43,551 nucleotides of DNA from Calditerricola satsumensis (GCF_014646935.1 NZ_BMOF01000016.1:1-43551); one strand, 5' to 3'. Positions 17,251 to 25,428 are shown, counted from the stretch's first letter. Notes: a model not told the origin generated them from the sequence alone. Numbers and translations: made by a program.

Positions 17251-20200
17251 TTACGCCTTCTTGCCGAGCCGCAGAAGCAGGTCGCCCGTCTGCACGCTGT
17301 CGCCTTCCCTGACCAGGATCTCCTCGACCACGGCCTCGCACGGCGCCTGGATGGTCGTCTCCATCTTCATCGCCTCGGTGACGAGGAGGTGTTCGCCCTT
17401 GCGCACGCGGTCGCCGGCCTCGACGAGGACCTTGATGACCTTGCCCGGCATGGTGGCGCCGATCTCGAGGGGGTTGGCCGGGTCGGCCTTGGGGCGCTCT
17501 TCCGTGGCCACGTGGGCGCTTTCGTCGCGGATGAGGATCTCGCGCGGCTGGCCGTTCAGCTCGAAGTACACCGTGCGCAGGCCGCCCTGCTGCAGCTCGC
17601 CGACGGACAGGAGCTTGATGATCAGCGTCTTGCCGCGCTCGATCTCCACGGCGATCTCCTCGCCCGGGCGCAGGCCGTAGAAGAAGGTGGGCGTGTCCAA
17701 CACGGAGACGTCGCCGTAGGTCTGCACGTGCTGAGCATAGTCGAGGAACACCTGCGGGTACAGCACGTAGGAGAGGAGCTCGCGGTTTGTGACCGTTCGC
17801 CCGACCTTGCTTTCCACCTCGAGGCGCAGGGCGTCGAAGTCGACCGGCTCGAGGAGTTCCCCAGGGCGGCAGGTGATCGGCTCGCGCCCCTTGAGGACGA
17901 TCTCCTGCAGCTTCGGCGGAAAGCCGCCCGGAGGCTGGCCAAGGTAGCCCTGGAAGAACTGGACGACGGAGTCGGGGAAGGAGAGCGCGTGGCCCTTTTC
18001 GTACACGTCTTCCTCAGTCAGGTTGTTTTGGACCATGAACAGGGCCATGTCGCCGACCACCTTCGACGACGGCGTCACCTTGACGATGTCGCCGAACATG
18101 CGGTTGACGACGGCGTACATCTCCTTGACCTCGTCCCAGCGGTCATCCAGGCCCACCGCCTTGGCCTGCTGCTGCAGGTTGCTGTACTGGCCGCCGGGCA
18201 TCTCGTGCCGGTACACCTCGGCACTGGGCGCAAGGAGGCCGCTTTCGAAGCCCTTGTAGTACTTGCGCACGTCCTCCCAGTAGTGGTCCAGTTTCTGCAG
18301 TGCGTCCGGGTCGAGGCCGGTGTCGCGCTCGTGCCGTTGGAGGGCGTAGACAAGGGCGTTCAGGCTGGGTTGCGACGTGAGGCCGGACAGGGCGCTTGTC
18401 GCGCAGTCGACGATGTCCACGCCGGCCTCAATGGCCTTCAGCAGCGTGGCCATGCCGTTGCCGCTTGTGTCGTGGGTGTGCAGGTGGATGGGCAGGTCGA
18501 CGGCATCCTTCAGGGCGCGGATCAGGTCATAGGCGGCGTAGGGCTTGAGCAGCCCGGCCATGTCCTTGATGGCCAGGATGTGCGCGCCGGCCTTTTCCAG
18601 CTCCTTGGCCAATTCCACATAGTACTGCAAGCTGTATTTGGGCCGGCTCGGGTCGTGGATGTCGCCGGTGTAGCAGATGGCCGCCTCGGCCACCTTGCCT
18701 TCCTCGCGCACCGCCTCGATGGCCACGCGCATGTTGTCGACCCAGTTGAGGCTGTCGAAGATGCGGAACACATCAATGCCCGCCCGGGCCGCTTCCTTGA
18801 CGAAGGCGCGGATCACGTTGTCGGGGTAGTTGGCGTACCCGACGGCGTTGGCCCCGCGCAGGAGCATCTGGAAGAGGATGTTGGGGATCTTCGCGCGCAG
18901 CTTTTCCAGTCGCTCCCACGGGCATTCCTTCAGGAACCGCATGGCCACGTCGAAGGTGGCCCCGCCCCACATTTCCAACGAAAAGAGGCCGGCAGCCAGC
19001 TTGCCCGTCGCCTCGGCAATGCGCACGAGGTCGTAGGTGCGCACGCGCGTGGCGAGAAGGGACTGATGGGCGTCGCGGAACGTGGTGTCGGTGACGAGAA
19101 CCCGCTTCTGGTCGCGGATCCACCGCACGAGCCCCTCGGGCCCTTCGCGGTCGAGGATCTGCTTGGTCCCCTCGGGGTAGGGCGTGTCGTAGGGCACCTT
19201 CGGCACGCGCGGCGGCGGGAAGGTTGGCTTCTTCTCCTTCTTCAGCCCGGGAAAGCCGTTGACGACGACGTTTCCGATGTAGGTGAGCAGCTTCGTCCCC
19301 CGGTCGCGCTTGGGCGGGAAAACGAACAGCTCTGGCTTCGTGTCGATGAACGACGTGTCGTACTGCCCGGAGCGGAAGTCGGGATGGCTGACGACGTTCT
19401 CCAGGAAGGGGATGTTCGTCTTGACGCCGCGGATGCGGAACTCGCGCAGCGTGCGCAGCATCTTCGCTGCCGCTTGCTCAAAGGTGTTGCCCCACGTGGA
19501 GATCTTCACGAGAAGCGAGTCGTAGTGGGGCGAAATGACGGCTCCGGTGAAGGCGTTGCCCGCGTCGAGGCGCACGCCGAAGCCGCCGCCCGAGCGGTAA
19601 GCAAGGAGGCGGCCCGTGTCGGGAACGAAGTTGTTTTCCGGATCTTCTGTCGTGACGCGGCACTGGATGGCGTAGCCGCGCGTTTCGATCTTCTCCTGCG
19701 GCGGAACGCCCACTTCCGGGTCGTGCAGGGCATAGCCCTGGGCGATGCGGATCTGCGCCTGGACGATGTCGATGCCGGTGACGAGCTCGGTAATGGTGTG
19801 CTCCACCTGGATGCGCGGGTTGACCTCGATGAAATAGAACTGCCCGTCGGGGGTGACGAGGAATTCCACCGTGCCGGCGTTGACGTAATGGACGGCCTTC
19901 ATCAGGCGCACGGCGGCGTCGCAGATCGCCTCGCGCAGCTCGGGCGCAAGGGACAGGCTGGGCGCCACCTCCACCAGCTTCTGGTGCCGCCGCTGGATCG
20001 AGCAGTCGCGCTCGTACAGGTGGACGAGGTTCCCGTAGGCGTCGCCGAGGATCTGCACCTCGATGTGCTTGGGCCGCTCGAGGTACTTCTCCAGGTAGAC
20101 GGCCGGATTGCCGAAGGCCGAGCGGGCCTCGGAACGCGCCCGCTCGTAGGCCTGCTCCAGTTCCGCCGGCGTGCGCACGATGCGCATGCCCCGCCCCCCG

Positions 20201-20700
20201 CCGCCGGCCGCCGCCTTGATGATGACGGGGTAACCGTGGGTCTTGGCAAAGCGCAGGGCGTCCTGCAGGTGCTCGATCGGCTCCTCCGTGCCGGGGATGA
20301 TCGGCACGCCGCACGATTTGGCCAGCTGGCGGGCCTTCACCTTGTCGCCGAAGACCTCGATCTGTTCCGGACGGGGGCCGATGAAGGTGATGCCCGCCGC
20401 TTCGCAGCGCCGGGCAAATTCCGCGTTTTCGGCCAGAAAGCCGTAGCCGGGGTGGATGGCATCGACGTCGTTGCGCTTGGCGATCTCAATGATGCCGTCG
20501 ATGTCGAGGTAGGCCTCGATGGGCCCCTTGCCCGCGCCGACGAGGTAGGCCTCGTCGGCCTTATAGCGGTGGAGGGAGGTGCTGTCCTGCTCCGAGTAGA
20601 TGGCCACCGTGCGCAGGCCCAGCTCGGTGCAGGCGCGGAAGATGCGGATGGCGATCTCGCCGCGGTTGGCGACGAGGACTTTGCGGAAGGGCTTGACCAT
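17251..20700 (-). CDS. pycA: Pyruvate carboxylase
   Basis: Biotin enzyme that carboxylates pyruvate to oxaloacetate with ATP and bicarbonate, refilling the TCA cycle. The single 1149-residue chain has all parts in order: biotin carboxylase (to about 450, with ATP-grasp glycine loop KAAAGGGGRGM and FIEVNPRIQVEHT), the carboxyltransferase domain (from about 530, with DTTFRDAHQSLLATR and the metal site IHLHTHDTSGNG), and the C-terminal biotinyl domain with TEAMKME, whose Lys at about 1112 is biotinylated. The ATG has AAGGAG 8 bases upstream and lies 27 bases after the aminotransferase gene, so it is the last gene of an alaR-alaT-pycA-like operon. Confidence 0.97.
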   Translation of the reverse strand: MVKPFRKVLVANRGEIAIRIFRACTELGLRTVAIYSEQDSTSLHRYKADEAYLVGAGKGPIEAYLDIDGIIEIAKRNDVDAIHPGYGFLAENAEFARRCEAAGITFIGPRPEQIEVFGDKVKARQLAKSCGVPIIPGTEEPIEHLQDALRFAKTHGYPVIIKAAAGGGGRGMRIVRTPAELEQAYERARSEARSAFGNPAVYLEKYLERPKHIEVQILGDAYGNLVHLYERDCSIQRRHQKLVEVAPSLSLAPELREAICDAAVRLMKAVHYVNAGTVEFLVTPDGQFYFIEVNPRIQVEHTITELVTGIDIVQAQIRIAQGYALHDPEVGVPPQEKIETRGYAIQCRVTTEDPENNFVPDTGRLLAYRSGGGFGVRLDAGNAFTGAVISPHYDSLLVKISTWGNTFEQAAAKMLRTLREFRIRGVKTNIPFLENVVSHPDFRSGQYDTSFIDTKPELFVFPPKRDRGTKLLTYIGNVVVNGFPGLKKEKKPTFPPPRVPKVPYDTPYPEGTKQILDREGPEGLVRWIRDQKRVLVTDTTFRDAHQSLLATRVRTYDLVRIAEATGKLAAGLFSLEMWGGATFDVAMRFLKECPWERLEKLRAKIPNILFQMLLRGANAVGYANYPDNVIRAFVKEAARAGIDVFRIFDSLNWVDNMRVAIEAVREEGKVAEAAICYTGDIHDPSRPKYSLQYYVELAKELEKAGAHILAIKDMAGLLKPYAAYDLIRALKDAVDLPIHLHTHDTSGNGMATLLKAIEAGVDIVDCATSALSGLTSQPSLNALVYALQRHERDTGLDPDALQKLDHYWEDVRKYYKGFESGLLAPSAEVYRHEMPGGQYSNLQQQAKAVGLDDRWDEVKEMYAVVNRMFGDIVKVTPSSKVVGDMALFMVQNNLTEEDVYEKGHALSFPDSVVQFFQGYLGQPPGGFPPKLQEIVLKGREPITCRPGELLEPVDFDALRLEVESKVGRTVTNRELLSYVLYPQVFLDYAQHVQTYGDVSVLDTPTFFYGLRPGEEIAVEIERGKTLIIKLLSVGELQQGGLRTVYFELNGQPREILIRDESAHVATEERPKADPANPLEIGATMPGKVIKVLVEAGDRVRKGEHLLVTEAMKMETTIQAPCEAVVEEILVREGDSVQTGDLLLRLGKKA

Positions 20701-20727
20701 ACGTCACGCTCCTTTCTTGTCATGAAG

Positions 20728-21909
20728 TTAGATGGGGCGAATGTGCTGGACAAAGCGCGCCATTCGCTCGAGGGCCTTTTCGAGGGCCTCGAGGGAGGTG
20801 GCGTAGGAGCAGCGCACGTGGCCGGCGCCGCCCTCGCCGAACACATCGCCCGGCACGACGGCCACCTTGGCCTCAAGGAGCAGCCGCTCGGCGAACTCGG
20901 TTGCGGTCAGGCCCGTCGGCTCAACGGAGGGGAAGGCGTAAAAGGCCCCTTCCGGCCGGTGGCAGGGCAGGCCGATGTCGCACAGGCCTTTCACGAAGAA
21001 GTTGCGCCGCTGCCGGTAGGCCTCCACCATGCGCGCCACGTCGCCGCGTCCGTGGCGCAACGCCTCGATGCCCGCCTTCTGGCTGAGGATCGGCGCGCAG
21101 AGCATCGTGTACTGGTGGATCTTCACCATGCCGGCGATGAGGTCGGCCGGTCCGCAGGCGTAGCCGAGGCGCCAGCCGGTCATGGCGAAGGCCTTGGAAA
21201 AGCCGGAGACGAGGATCGTCTGCGGGTAGGCGGCGGGAAAGGAGGCGAAGCTGACGAAGGGACGGTCATAGGTCAGCTCGGCGTAGATCTCGTCGGCGAT
21301 GACGAGGAGGCCCGCCTCGCGGATGACGGGCAAGATCTCCAGCCAGTCGTCTTCGGTCATCACCGCGCCGGTGGGGTTGTTCGGGTAGGAGAAGATCAGC
21401 GCCTTCGTGCGCGGCGTGATCCGCTTGCGCAGCTCGGCGGCGCGGAGGCGAAAACCGGTCTCTTTGGTCGTCGGCACGCTGACGGGGACGCCGCCGCACA
21501 GGCGGACGTTGGCGGCGTAGGACACGTAGCACGGTTCGACGACGAGGACCTCGTCGCCCGGATCGAGAAGGGCGCGCAGGGCGAGGTCGATCGCTTCGCT
21601 GGCGCCGACGGTGACGACGATCTGGTCTTCCGGACGGTAGGACAGGCCGAAGCGGTCGGAGAGGTAGGCGGCGATCGCCTCGCGCAGCTCGGGCAGGCCC
21701 GCGTTGGCGGTATACGTGGTGTACCCCGCCTCGAGACTGGCAATGGCCGCTTCTCGGATGCGCCAGGGGGTGACGAAATCGGGTTCGCCGACGCCGAGGG
21801 AGATGCAGTCGGCCACCGAATTGGCCAGCTCAAAAAAACGCCGGATGCCCGACGGGGGGATGGACGCGACCGATTGGGCGAGGCGCGAACGTGTCGGCTT
21901 CTCGGTCAT
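20728..21909 (-). CDS. Class I/II pyridoxal-phosphate aminotransferase, AlaT-like
   Basis: Aminotransferase of 393 residues. Visible landmarks are the substrate segment SYPNNPTGAV, the cofactor-binding Asp/Tyr in VIADEIYAELTYD, the Schiff-base lysine in SGFSKAFAMTGWRLGY, and the carboxylate-binding Arg in HVRCSYA. In Bacillus subtilis the Lrp-type regulator AlaR is encoded next to the alanine aminotransferase AlaT; here the same type pair overlaps by 4 bases (ATGA). I therefore favour alanine-pyruvate transamination. Aspartate or aromatic substrates cannot be excluded. The downstream pycA gene uses pyruvate, which fits. Confidence 0.85.
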   Translation of the reverse strand: MTEKPTRSRLAQSVASIPPSGIRRFFELANSVADCISLGVGEPDFVTPWRIREAAIASLEAGYTTYTANAGLPELREAIAAYLSDRFGLSYRPEDQIVVTVGASEAIDLALRALLDPGDEVLVVEPCYVSYAANVRLCGGVPVSVPTTKETGFRLRAAELRKRITPRTKALIFSYPNNPTGAVMTEDDWLEILPVIREAGLLVIADEIYAELTYDRPFVSFASFPAAYPQTILVSGFSKAFAMTGWRLGYACGPADLIAGMVKIHQYTMLCAPILSQKAGIEALRHGRGDVARMVEAYRQRRNFFVKGLCDIGLPCHRPEGAFYAFPSVEPTGLTATEFAERLLLEAKVAVVPGDVFGEGGAGHVRCSYATSLEALEKALERMARFVQHIRPI

Positions 21910-22400
21910 GGCGTGACAACCATCCTCCGGTCATCGCGGCGTTCGTCGAAGATGACCCCGTCGTGCTTGTATTTTTTCATGATGAAATGCGTTGTCGTTG
22001 AGATGACCGAATCGAGGGTGGCCAGCTTTTCGGAGACGAAGGCGGCGATCTCCTTCATCGACCGCCCTTCCACGACGACGGACAAGTCGTAGGCGCCGGA
22101 CATCAGGTAGAGCGCCGTCACTTCGGGAAACTGGCTGATGCGCTGCGCCACCTCGTCAAAGCCCACGTCCCGCTTCGGCGTCACCTTGACGTCGATCATC
22201 GCCGTGACGCGGTCCTCCTGTACTTTATCCCAATTGACGAGCGCCGAATACTTGACGATGATGCCCTGCTCCTCGAGGCGGCGCAGCGCCTCGTTCACCT
22301 CGTCCACCGAAACGTCGAGCAGAACGGCCAGCGCCTCCGGGCTGCGCCGGCAGTTTGCTTCAAGCAGGCGAAGCAGTTCGCGCGTTTTTTCGGGGCTCAT
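21906..22400 (-). CDS. Lrp/AsnC-family transcriptional regulator, AlaR-like
   Basis: DNA-binding regulator of 164 residues. The N-terminal winged helix-turn-helix lies at about residues 5-60 (LLRLLEANCRRSPEALAVLLDVS shown in part, then VNEALRRLEEQGIIVKYSALVNWDKV). The C-terminal RAM domain for ligand binding and octamer assembly includes VTALYLMSGAYDLSVVVEG. The gene overlaps the aminotransferase start by 4 bases and is the first of the alaR-alaT-pycA unit. By analogy with AlaR it would respond to an amino acid and control its own operon; the 18-bp tandem repeat at 22451-22486 is a candidate site. Confidence 0.85.
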   Translation of the reverse strand: MSPEKTRELLRLLEANCRRSPEALAVLLDVSVDEVNEALRRLEEQGIIVKYSALVNWDKVQEDRVTAMIDVKVTPKRDVGFDEVAQRISQFPEVTALYLMSGAYDLSVVVEGRSMKEIAAFVSEKLATLDSVISTTTHFIMKKYKHDGVIFDERRDDRRMVVTP

Positions 22401-22450
22401 GGTTTCCCTCCACCGCTGTCGGTGTTTTTGCTTGTTTCAGGCAGTTTCCG

Positions 22451-22486
22451 CTGTGGCGCATTTTCCTTCTGTGGCGCATTTTCCTT
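22451..22486. repeat. Perfect 18-bp tandem repeat upstream of the Lrp-type regulator gene
   Basis: Two exact head-to-tail copies of CTGTGGCGCATTTTCCTT, 51-86 bases before the start of the regulator gene and between it and fabI. The period of 18 bp is not a whole number of helix turns. It may be a regulator site or a slippage product. Confidence 0.6.
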
Positions 22487-22559
22487 CATCTTAGCACGGA
22501 TTGCGCGACCGGCAAAGGGCTTCCCCCTCTCAGGGTGCTCGTGCATCCGCGGGAGGAAA

Positions 22560-22568
22560 TGGTATACT
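22560..22568 (+). promoter_or_regulatory. Extended -10 promoter of fabI
   Basis: TGG-TATACT forms a -10 box with TGn extension about 54 bases before the fabI start. No convincing -35 box is present. I see no FapR-type operator here. Confidence 0.5.
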
Positions 22569-22621
22569 GGTGACGTTGAACCTGGCGGCGTGTTGACACG
22601 TGAGGAAAGGGAGGAAACGCG

Positions 22622-23398
22622 ATGCAAGGATTATTGGAAGGCAAGAACATTCTCATCATGGGCGTGGCCAACAAGCGCAGCATCGCCTGGGGCATCGCCC
22701 AATCGGCGCACCGCGCCGGAGCACGCCTCATTTTCACGTACCAGGGGGAGCGGTTGGAAGCGAACGTGCGCGAGCTGGTGGCGACGCTGCCGCGCCAGGA
22801 TTCGCTTCTCCTGCCGTGCGACGTGACCAAGGACGAGGAGATTGATGCCGTCTTTGCCCGGATCCGCGACGAGGTGGGCGTCCTGCACGGCGTGGCCCAT
22901 TGCATCGCCTACGCCAAGACGGAGGAACTGGAAGGCGAATTCGTCAACACGTCCCGCGACGGCTATCACTTGGCGCAGGACGTCAGCGTGTATTCGCTGG
23001 TCGCCGTGGCGCGCGCGGCACGTCCGCTCATGACCGAAGGAGGGAGCATCGTCACGCTGACCTACCTCGGCGGCGAGCGGGTGGTGAAAAACTACAACGT
23101 CATGGGCGTGGCCAAGGCGGCCCTCGAGATGGCCGTGCGCTACCTGGCCAACGACCTCGGACCCGACGGCATCCGCGTCAACGCCATTTCCGCCGGCCCC
23201 ATCCGCACGCTGGCGGCCAAGGGCATCCGCGGCTTCAACGAGATCCTGAAGACGATCGAGGAAAAGGCTCCCCTGCGCCGGACCACCGACCAGTCGGAAG
23301 TGGGCGACACGGCGCTGTTCCTCTTCAGCGACCTGTCGCGGGGGATCACCGGCGAAGTGATCCACGTCGACAGCGGGTACCACATCCTTGGGTACTGA
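22622..23398 (+). CDS. fabI: Enoyl-[acyl-carrier-protein] reductase (NADH), FabI
   Basis: Catalyses the last reduction of each fatty-acid elongation cycle and is the target of triclosan-type inhibitors. The 258-residue short-chain dehydrogenase shows the FabI nucleotide site GVANKRSIAWGIA, the catalytic tyrosines and lysine in TYLGGERVVKNYNVMGVAKAALE (written in part as NYNVMGVAKAALE), and the C-terminal EVIHVDSGYHILG. The start is ATG after AAAGGGAGG. It is a single-gene unit with its own promoter and terminator. A FabK-like flavoprotein elsewhere in the window (3750) is a less likely second reductase. Confidence 0.96.
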   Translation: MQGLLEGKNILIMGVANKRSIAWGIAQSAHRAGARLIFTYQGERLEANVRELVATLPRQDSLLLPCDVTKDEEIDAVFARIRDEVGVLHGVAHCIAYAKTEELEGEFVNTSRDGYHLAQDVSVYSLVAVARAARPLMTEGGSIVTLTYLGGERVVKNYNVMGVAKAALEMAVRYLANDLGPDGIRVNAISAGPIRTLAAKGIRGFNEILKTIEEKAPLRRTTDQSEVGDTALFLFSDLSRGITGEVIHVDSGYHILGY

Positions 23399-23444
23399 AA
23401 CGGCGAAAGGCCCCGTCCATGCGGAGCCCCGAATGCCGCATCCT

Positions 23445-23487
23445 AAACGTCCGCCGCCTTCCCCGTTGGCGGGAGGGGCGGACGTTT
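23445..23487. terminator. Bidirectional terminator between fabI and the GNAT gene
   Basis: Arms AAACGTCCGCC (23445-23455) and GGCGGACGTTT (23477-23487) form a perfect 11-bp outer stem around a GC-rich loop that can pair further. It sits between two converging genes. Confidence 0.75.
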
Positions 23488-23490
23488 CGT

Positions 23491-23931
23491 TTACGGGTTG
23501 AGGGTTTTGACCATGGTCACGTGCGGGATGCCCGCCTCCTCGAAAACGGCGCTGACCGTCTCATATCCCAATTTGCGGTAAAAGGGTTCGGCGTGCGTTT
23601 GGGCGTTGAGGCGCAACCGCACAAAGCCGCGGGCGGCCGCTTCGCGTTCCACGGCTGCCATCAGCAGGCGGCCCACGCCTTTGCCGCGCCAGTCCGCAAG
23701 CACCGCGACGCGTTCCACCTTGCCCGTGTCGCTGTCGTAGGGACGAAGGCGCGCCGCGCCGATCGGGCGACGTCCGGCGTACGCGACGAAATGGAGGGCG
23801 GTTTGGTCATATTCGTCCAGTTCGAGGGCCGGCGGAACGCCCTGCTCGCGGATGAACACCTCCTGGCGCACCGCCAGAGCGTCCCGTTTTTGCGCGTCAT
23901 CGGTGGCCAGCACGACAACGGGCGCTTCCAT
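23491..23931 (-). CDS. GNAT-family N-acetyltransferase, YjcF-like
   Basis: Acetyl-CoA-dependent acyltransferase of 146 residues. The acetyl-CoA pyrophosphate loop is seen in VERVAVLADWRGKGVGRLLM (Arg-x-x-Gly-x-Gly), and the N-terminal segment VRQEVFIREQGVP is typical of the YjcF/ElaA subgroup. The order GNAT gene after a 2H phosphoesterase gene is the same as yjcG-yjcF in Bacillus subtilis, supporting the assignment. Substrate unknown. The gene starts 21 bases after the stop of the upstream yjcG-like gene, so the two are one operon. Confidence 0.85.
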   Translation of the reverse strand: MEAPVVVLATDDAQKRDALAVRQEVFIREQGVPPALELDEYDQTALHFVAYAGRRPIGAARLRPYDSDTGKVERVAVLADWRGKGVGRLLMAAVEREAAARGFVRLRLNAQTHAEPFYRKLGYETVSAVFEEAGIPHVTMVKTLNP

Positions 23932-23952
23932 GAACCCTCCCTACCTCGCGTC

Positions 23953-24468
23953 TCAGCATTCCTTGCCGAAGAGAAACGTTTGGTACACGGTCCACGTGCC
24001 ATCGTCTAACCGGTACAGGAGGTGGAACCGATCGATCGGCGAGACCAGGTTGAGTTCGGTCATGCGCAGCCGACCGTAGACATCGAGCAGCTCTTCGTCG
24101 GTGAGGTCTTGGCCGATGGTGAGATGGGGAATAAAGGGATTTCTCGGTTCCTCCCGCACGACGCGTTCGTACAGCCGGCGGTGGAGTTTCTGCAAGGCCG
24201 GCTCATCCTGAATGGCGAAAAAGATGACGTTGTTGGTGGGGTGGAAGGTGCCGAATTTGTGGAAGTGAAGCGTAAACGGCTCGCTGCCCTTGGCCACTTC
24301 GGTCAGGTTCGCCACGGCGGCCGGCAGCTCGTCATCGGCCAGCGTGAAGGGTTCGGTCACTTTGATGTGCGGGGGAATTCGGGCGTATTGCGGGTCGTAC
24401 CGTTTGCGGTAGGAGTTGGCCCGCTCTTGCACGTCGCGGCGCGGGAACAGGCAGACGCAGTAGAGCAT
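23953..24468 (-). CDS. yjcG: 2H-superfamily phosphoesterase (2'-5' RNA ligase-like), YjcG-like
   Basis: Cytosolic protein of 171 residues with two H-x-T/V-type motifs characteristic of 2H phosphoesterases: HIKV near residue 37 and HLTIGQ near residue 121. The N-terminal ANSYRKRYDPQYARIPPH and C-terminal VDRFHLLYRL-type ending (here IDRFHLLYRLDDGTWTVYQT) closely resemble B. subtilis YjcG as I remember it. The true substrate is not known; members act on cyclic phosphodiesters of RNA or nucleotides. The open frame begins with TTG at 24474, but the ATG at 24468 has AGGAGG at proper distance. Confidence 0.85.
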   Translation of the reverse strand: MLYCVCLFPRRDVQERANSYRKRYDPQYARIPPHIKVTEPFTLADDELPAAVANLTEVAKGSEPFTLHFHKFGTFHPTNNVIFFAIQDEPALQKLHRRLYERVVREEPRNPFIPHLTIGQDLTDEELLDVYGRLRMTELNLVSPIDRFHLLYRLDDGTWTVYQTFLFGKEC

Positions 24469-24503
24469 GAACAAACCTCCTCGTACGCGTGCTCGATGTT
24501 CCT

Positions 24504-24512
24504 ATTGTACCA
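24504..24512 (-). promoter_or_regulatory. Extended -10 promoter of the yjcG-yjcF-like operon
   Basis: Minus strand TGG-TACAAT, a -10 box with TGn extension, lies 36 bases before the yjcG-like start codon. The -35 region is not convincing. Confidence 0.5.
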
Positions 24513-24610
24513 AAAAGCAGACAAGGAAACGATGACCCCTGTCGGGCCGCAACAGGGAATAGGAACCAACGGGGGAGGAGAAGGTAAAAGGGGAGGGAGG
24601 GAAGACGAGG

Positions 24611-24763
24611 GTGGAACTGGTCGCGATCTTTTCGTTTCTTACCTTCTGCCTTTTGTTTGTGGTGGTCGGGCTTCTGTTCATGACGGTCCGTGCGGGTGTG
24701 GGGCTTTCCGCCCCGTTGGATGAGACGAAGCCGTCATCGCCGCGTAACCGCTTTCGGGAATAA
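24611..24763 (+). CDS. Candidate small single-pass membrane protein
   Basis: A short GTG-started ORF of 50 codons. The ribosome site is strong: GGGGAGGGAGG ends 10 bases before the start. The product has a hydrophobic helix from about residue 3 to 24 (VAIFSFLTFCLLFVVVGLLF) and a short polar basic tail ending SPRNRFRE. I recognise no family. It fills an otherwise empty stretch between the yjcG-like operon and pgpA. It could be a real small protein; no promoter is obvious. Confidence 0.45.
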   Translation: MELVAIFSFLTFCLLFVVVGLLFMTVRAGVGLSAPLDETKPSSPRNRFRE

Positions 24764-24813
24764 ACAAGCTGCTCGATTTGGATTGCGGTTTTTGTCGCAC
24801 ATTTCGCGTTTTA

Positions 24814-24822
24814 TGCTATGAT
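24814..24822 (+). promoter_or_regulatory. Extended -10 promoter of pgpA
   Basis: TGC-TATGAT is an extended -10 box 46 bases before the TTG start of pgpA. The leader behind it contains two copies of AAAGGAG-spacer-TTGCG (24827 and 24852). Confidence 0.5.
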
Positions 24823-24867
24823 GATGAAAGGAGGGTAAGGACTTTGCGCTGAAAGGAGATTGGTCCC

Positions 24868-25428
24868 TTGCGTAAACGGGTGTCGAGCAAGGAAGTAAAA
24901 GCTGCTGCTCTGCAACGGTTGCGCGAACGCGGTGTAACCGTTGAAGCAATTGCCGAGATCGTGTGTCTCATGCAGTCGCCGTACACCCCGAATCTTTCGA
25001 TGGAGGCGTGCGTGGAAAGCGTTGAACGGGTGTTGGAAAAGCGAGAGGTGCAGCACGCCATCCTCGTCGGGGTGGAACTGGATGTCCTGGCCGAGAAGGG
25101 CTTGCTTTCTGAACCGCTGCTTTCCCTCGTTCGCGGCGACGAAAGCCTGTTTGGCTGCGACGAAACGCTGGCCCTGGGGTCCGTGTTTGGGTACGGCAGC
25201 ATCGCCGTGACCACCTTTGGCCACCTCGACAAGCAAAAGGTGGGCATCATCAAGCAGCTGGACACCAAGGCCGGCAAAGGCGTGCACACCTTTTTGGACG
25301 ACATCGTCTGCAGCATCGCCGCCTCCGCGTCGAGCCGCTTGGCCCATCGCCTGCGCGACGAGGAAGAGGCGGCGTTGGAAGCCAAACGCAACTCGACGGC
25401 CGTCGAACCGGAAGCGCATGCCGGTTAG
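24868..25428 (+). CDS. pgpA: Phosphatidylglycerophosphatase A-type protein (YutG/PgpA family)
   Basis: Member of the PgpA family, which dephosphorylates phosphatidylglycerophosphate in phospholipid synthesis. The 186-residue protein shows the family acid/Asp-rich active-site region LDTKAGKGVHTFLDDIVCSIAA and the GYGSIAVTTFGHLDKQKVGIIK-type segment (seen as SIAVTTFGHLDKQKVG). This Bacillus-type form (YutG) lacks the strong membrane helices of E. coli PgpA and looks soluble. The start is TTG at 24868 with AAAGGAG 9 bases upstream. The symbol follows the family; its exact activity in Bacilli is less certain. Confidence 0.8.
   Translation: MRKRVSSKEVKAAALQRLRERGVTVEAIAEIVCLMQSPYTPNLSMEACVESVERVLEKREVQHAILVGVELDVLAEKGLLSEPLLSLVRGDESLFGCDETLALGSVFGYGSIAVTTFGHLDKQKVGIIKQLDTKAGKGVHTFLDDIVCSIAASASSRLAHRLRDEEEAALEAKRNSTAVEPEAHAG

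Noticed and set aside
17389-22092. A 1567-codon open frame on the plus strand
   Set aside because: It lies antisense to pycA, the aminotransferase and the Lrp-type gene, which are clear. Long antisense frames arise easily in GC-rich genes; the translation is full of His/Val/Asp/Arg with no domain.
24485-24610. Riboswitch or T-box in the yjcG to pgpA gap
   Set aside because: No conserved riboswitch or T-box core sequence or terminator hairpin is seen.
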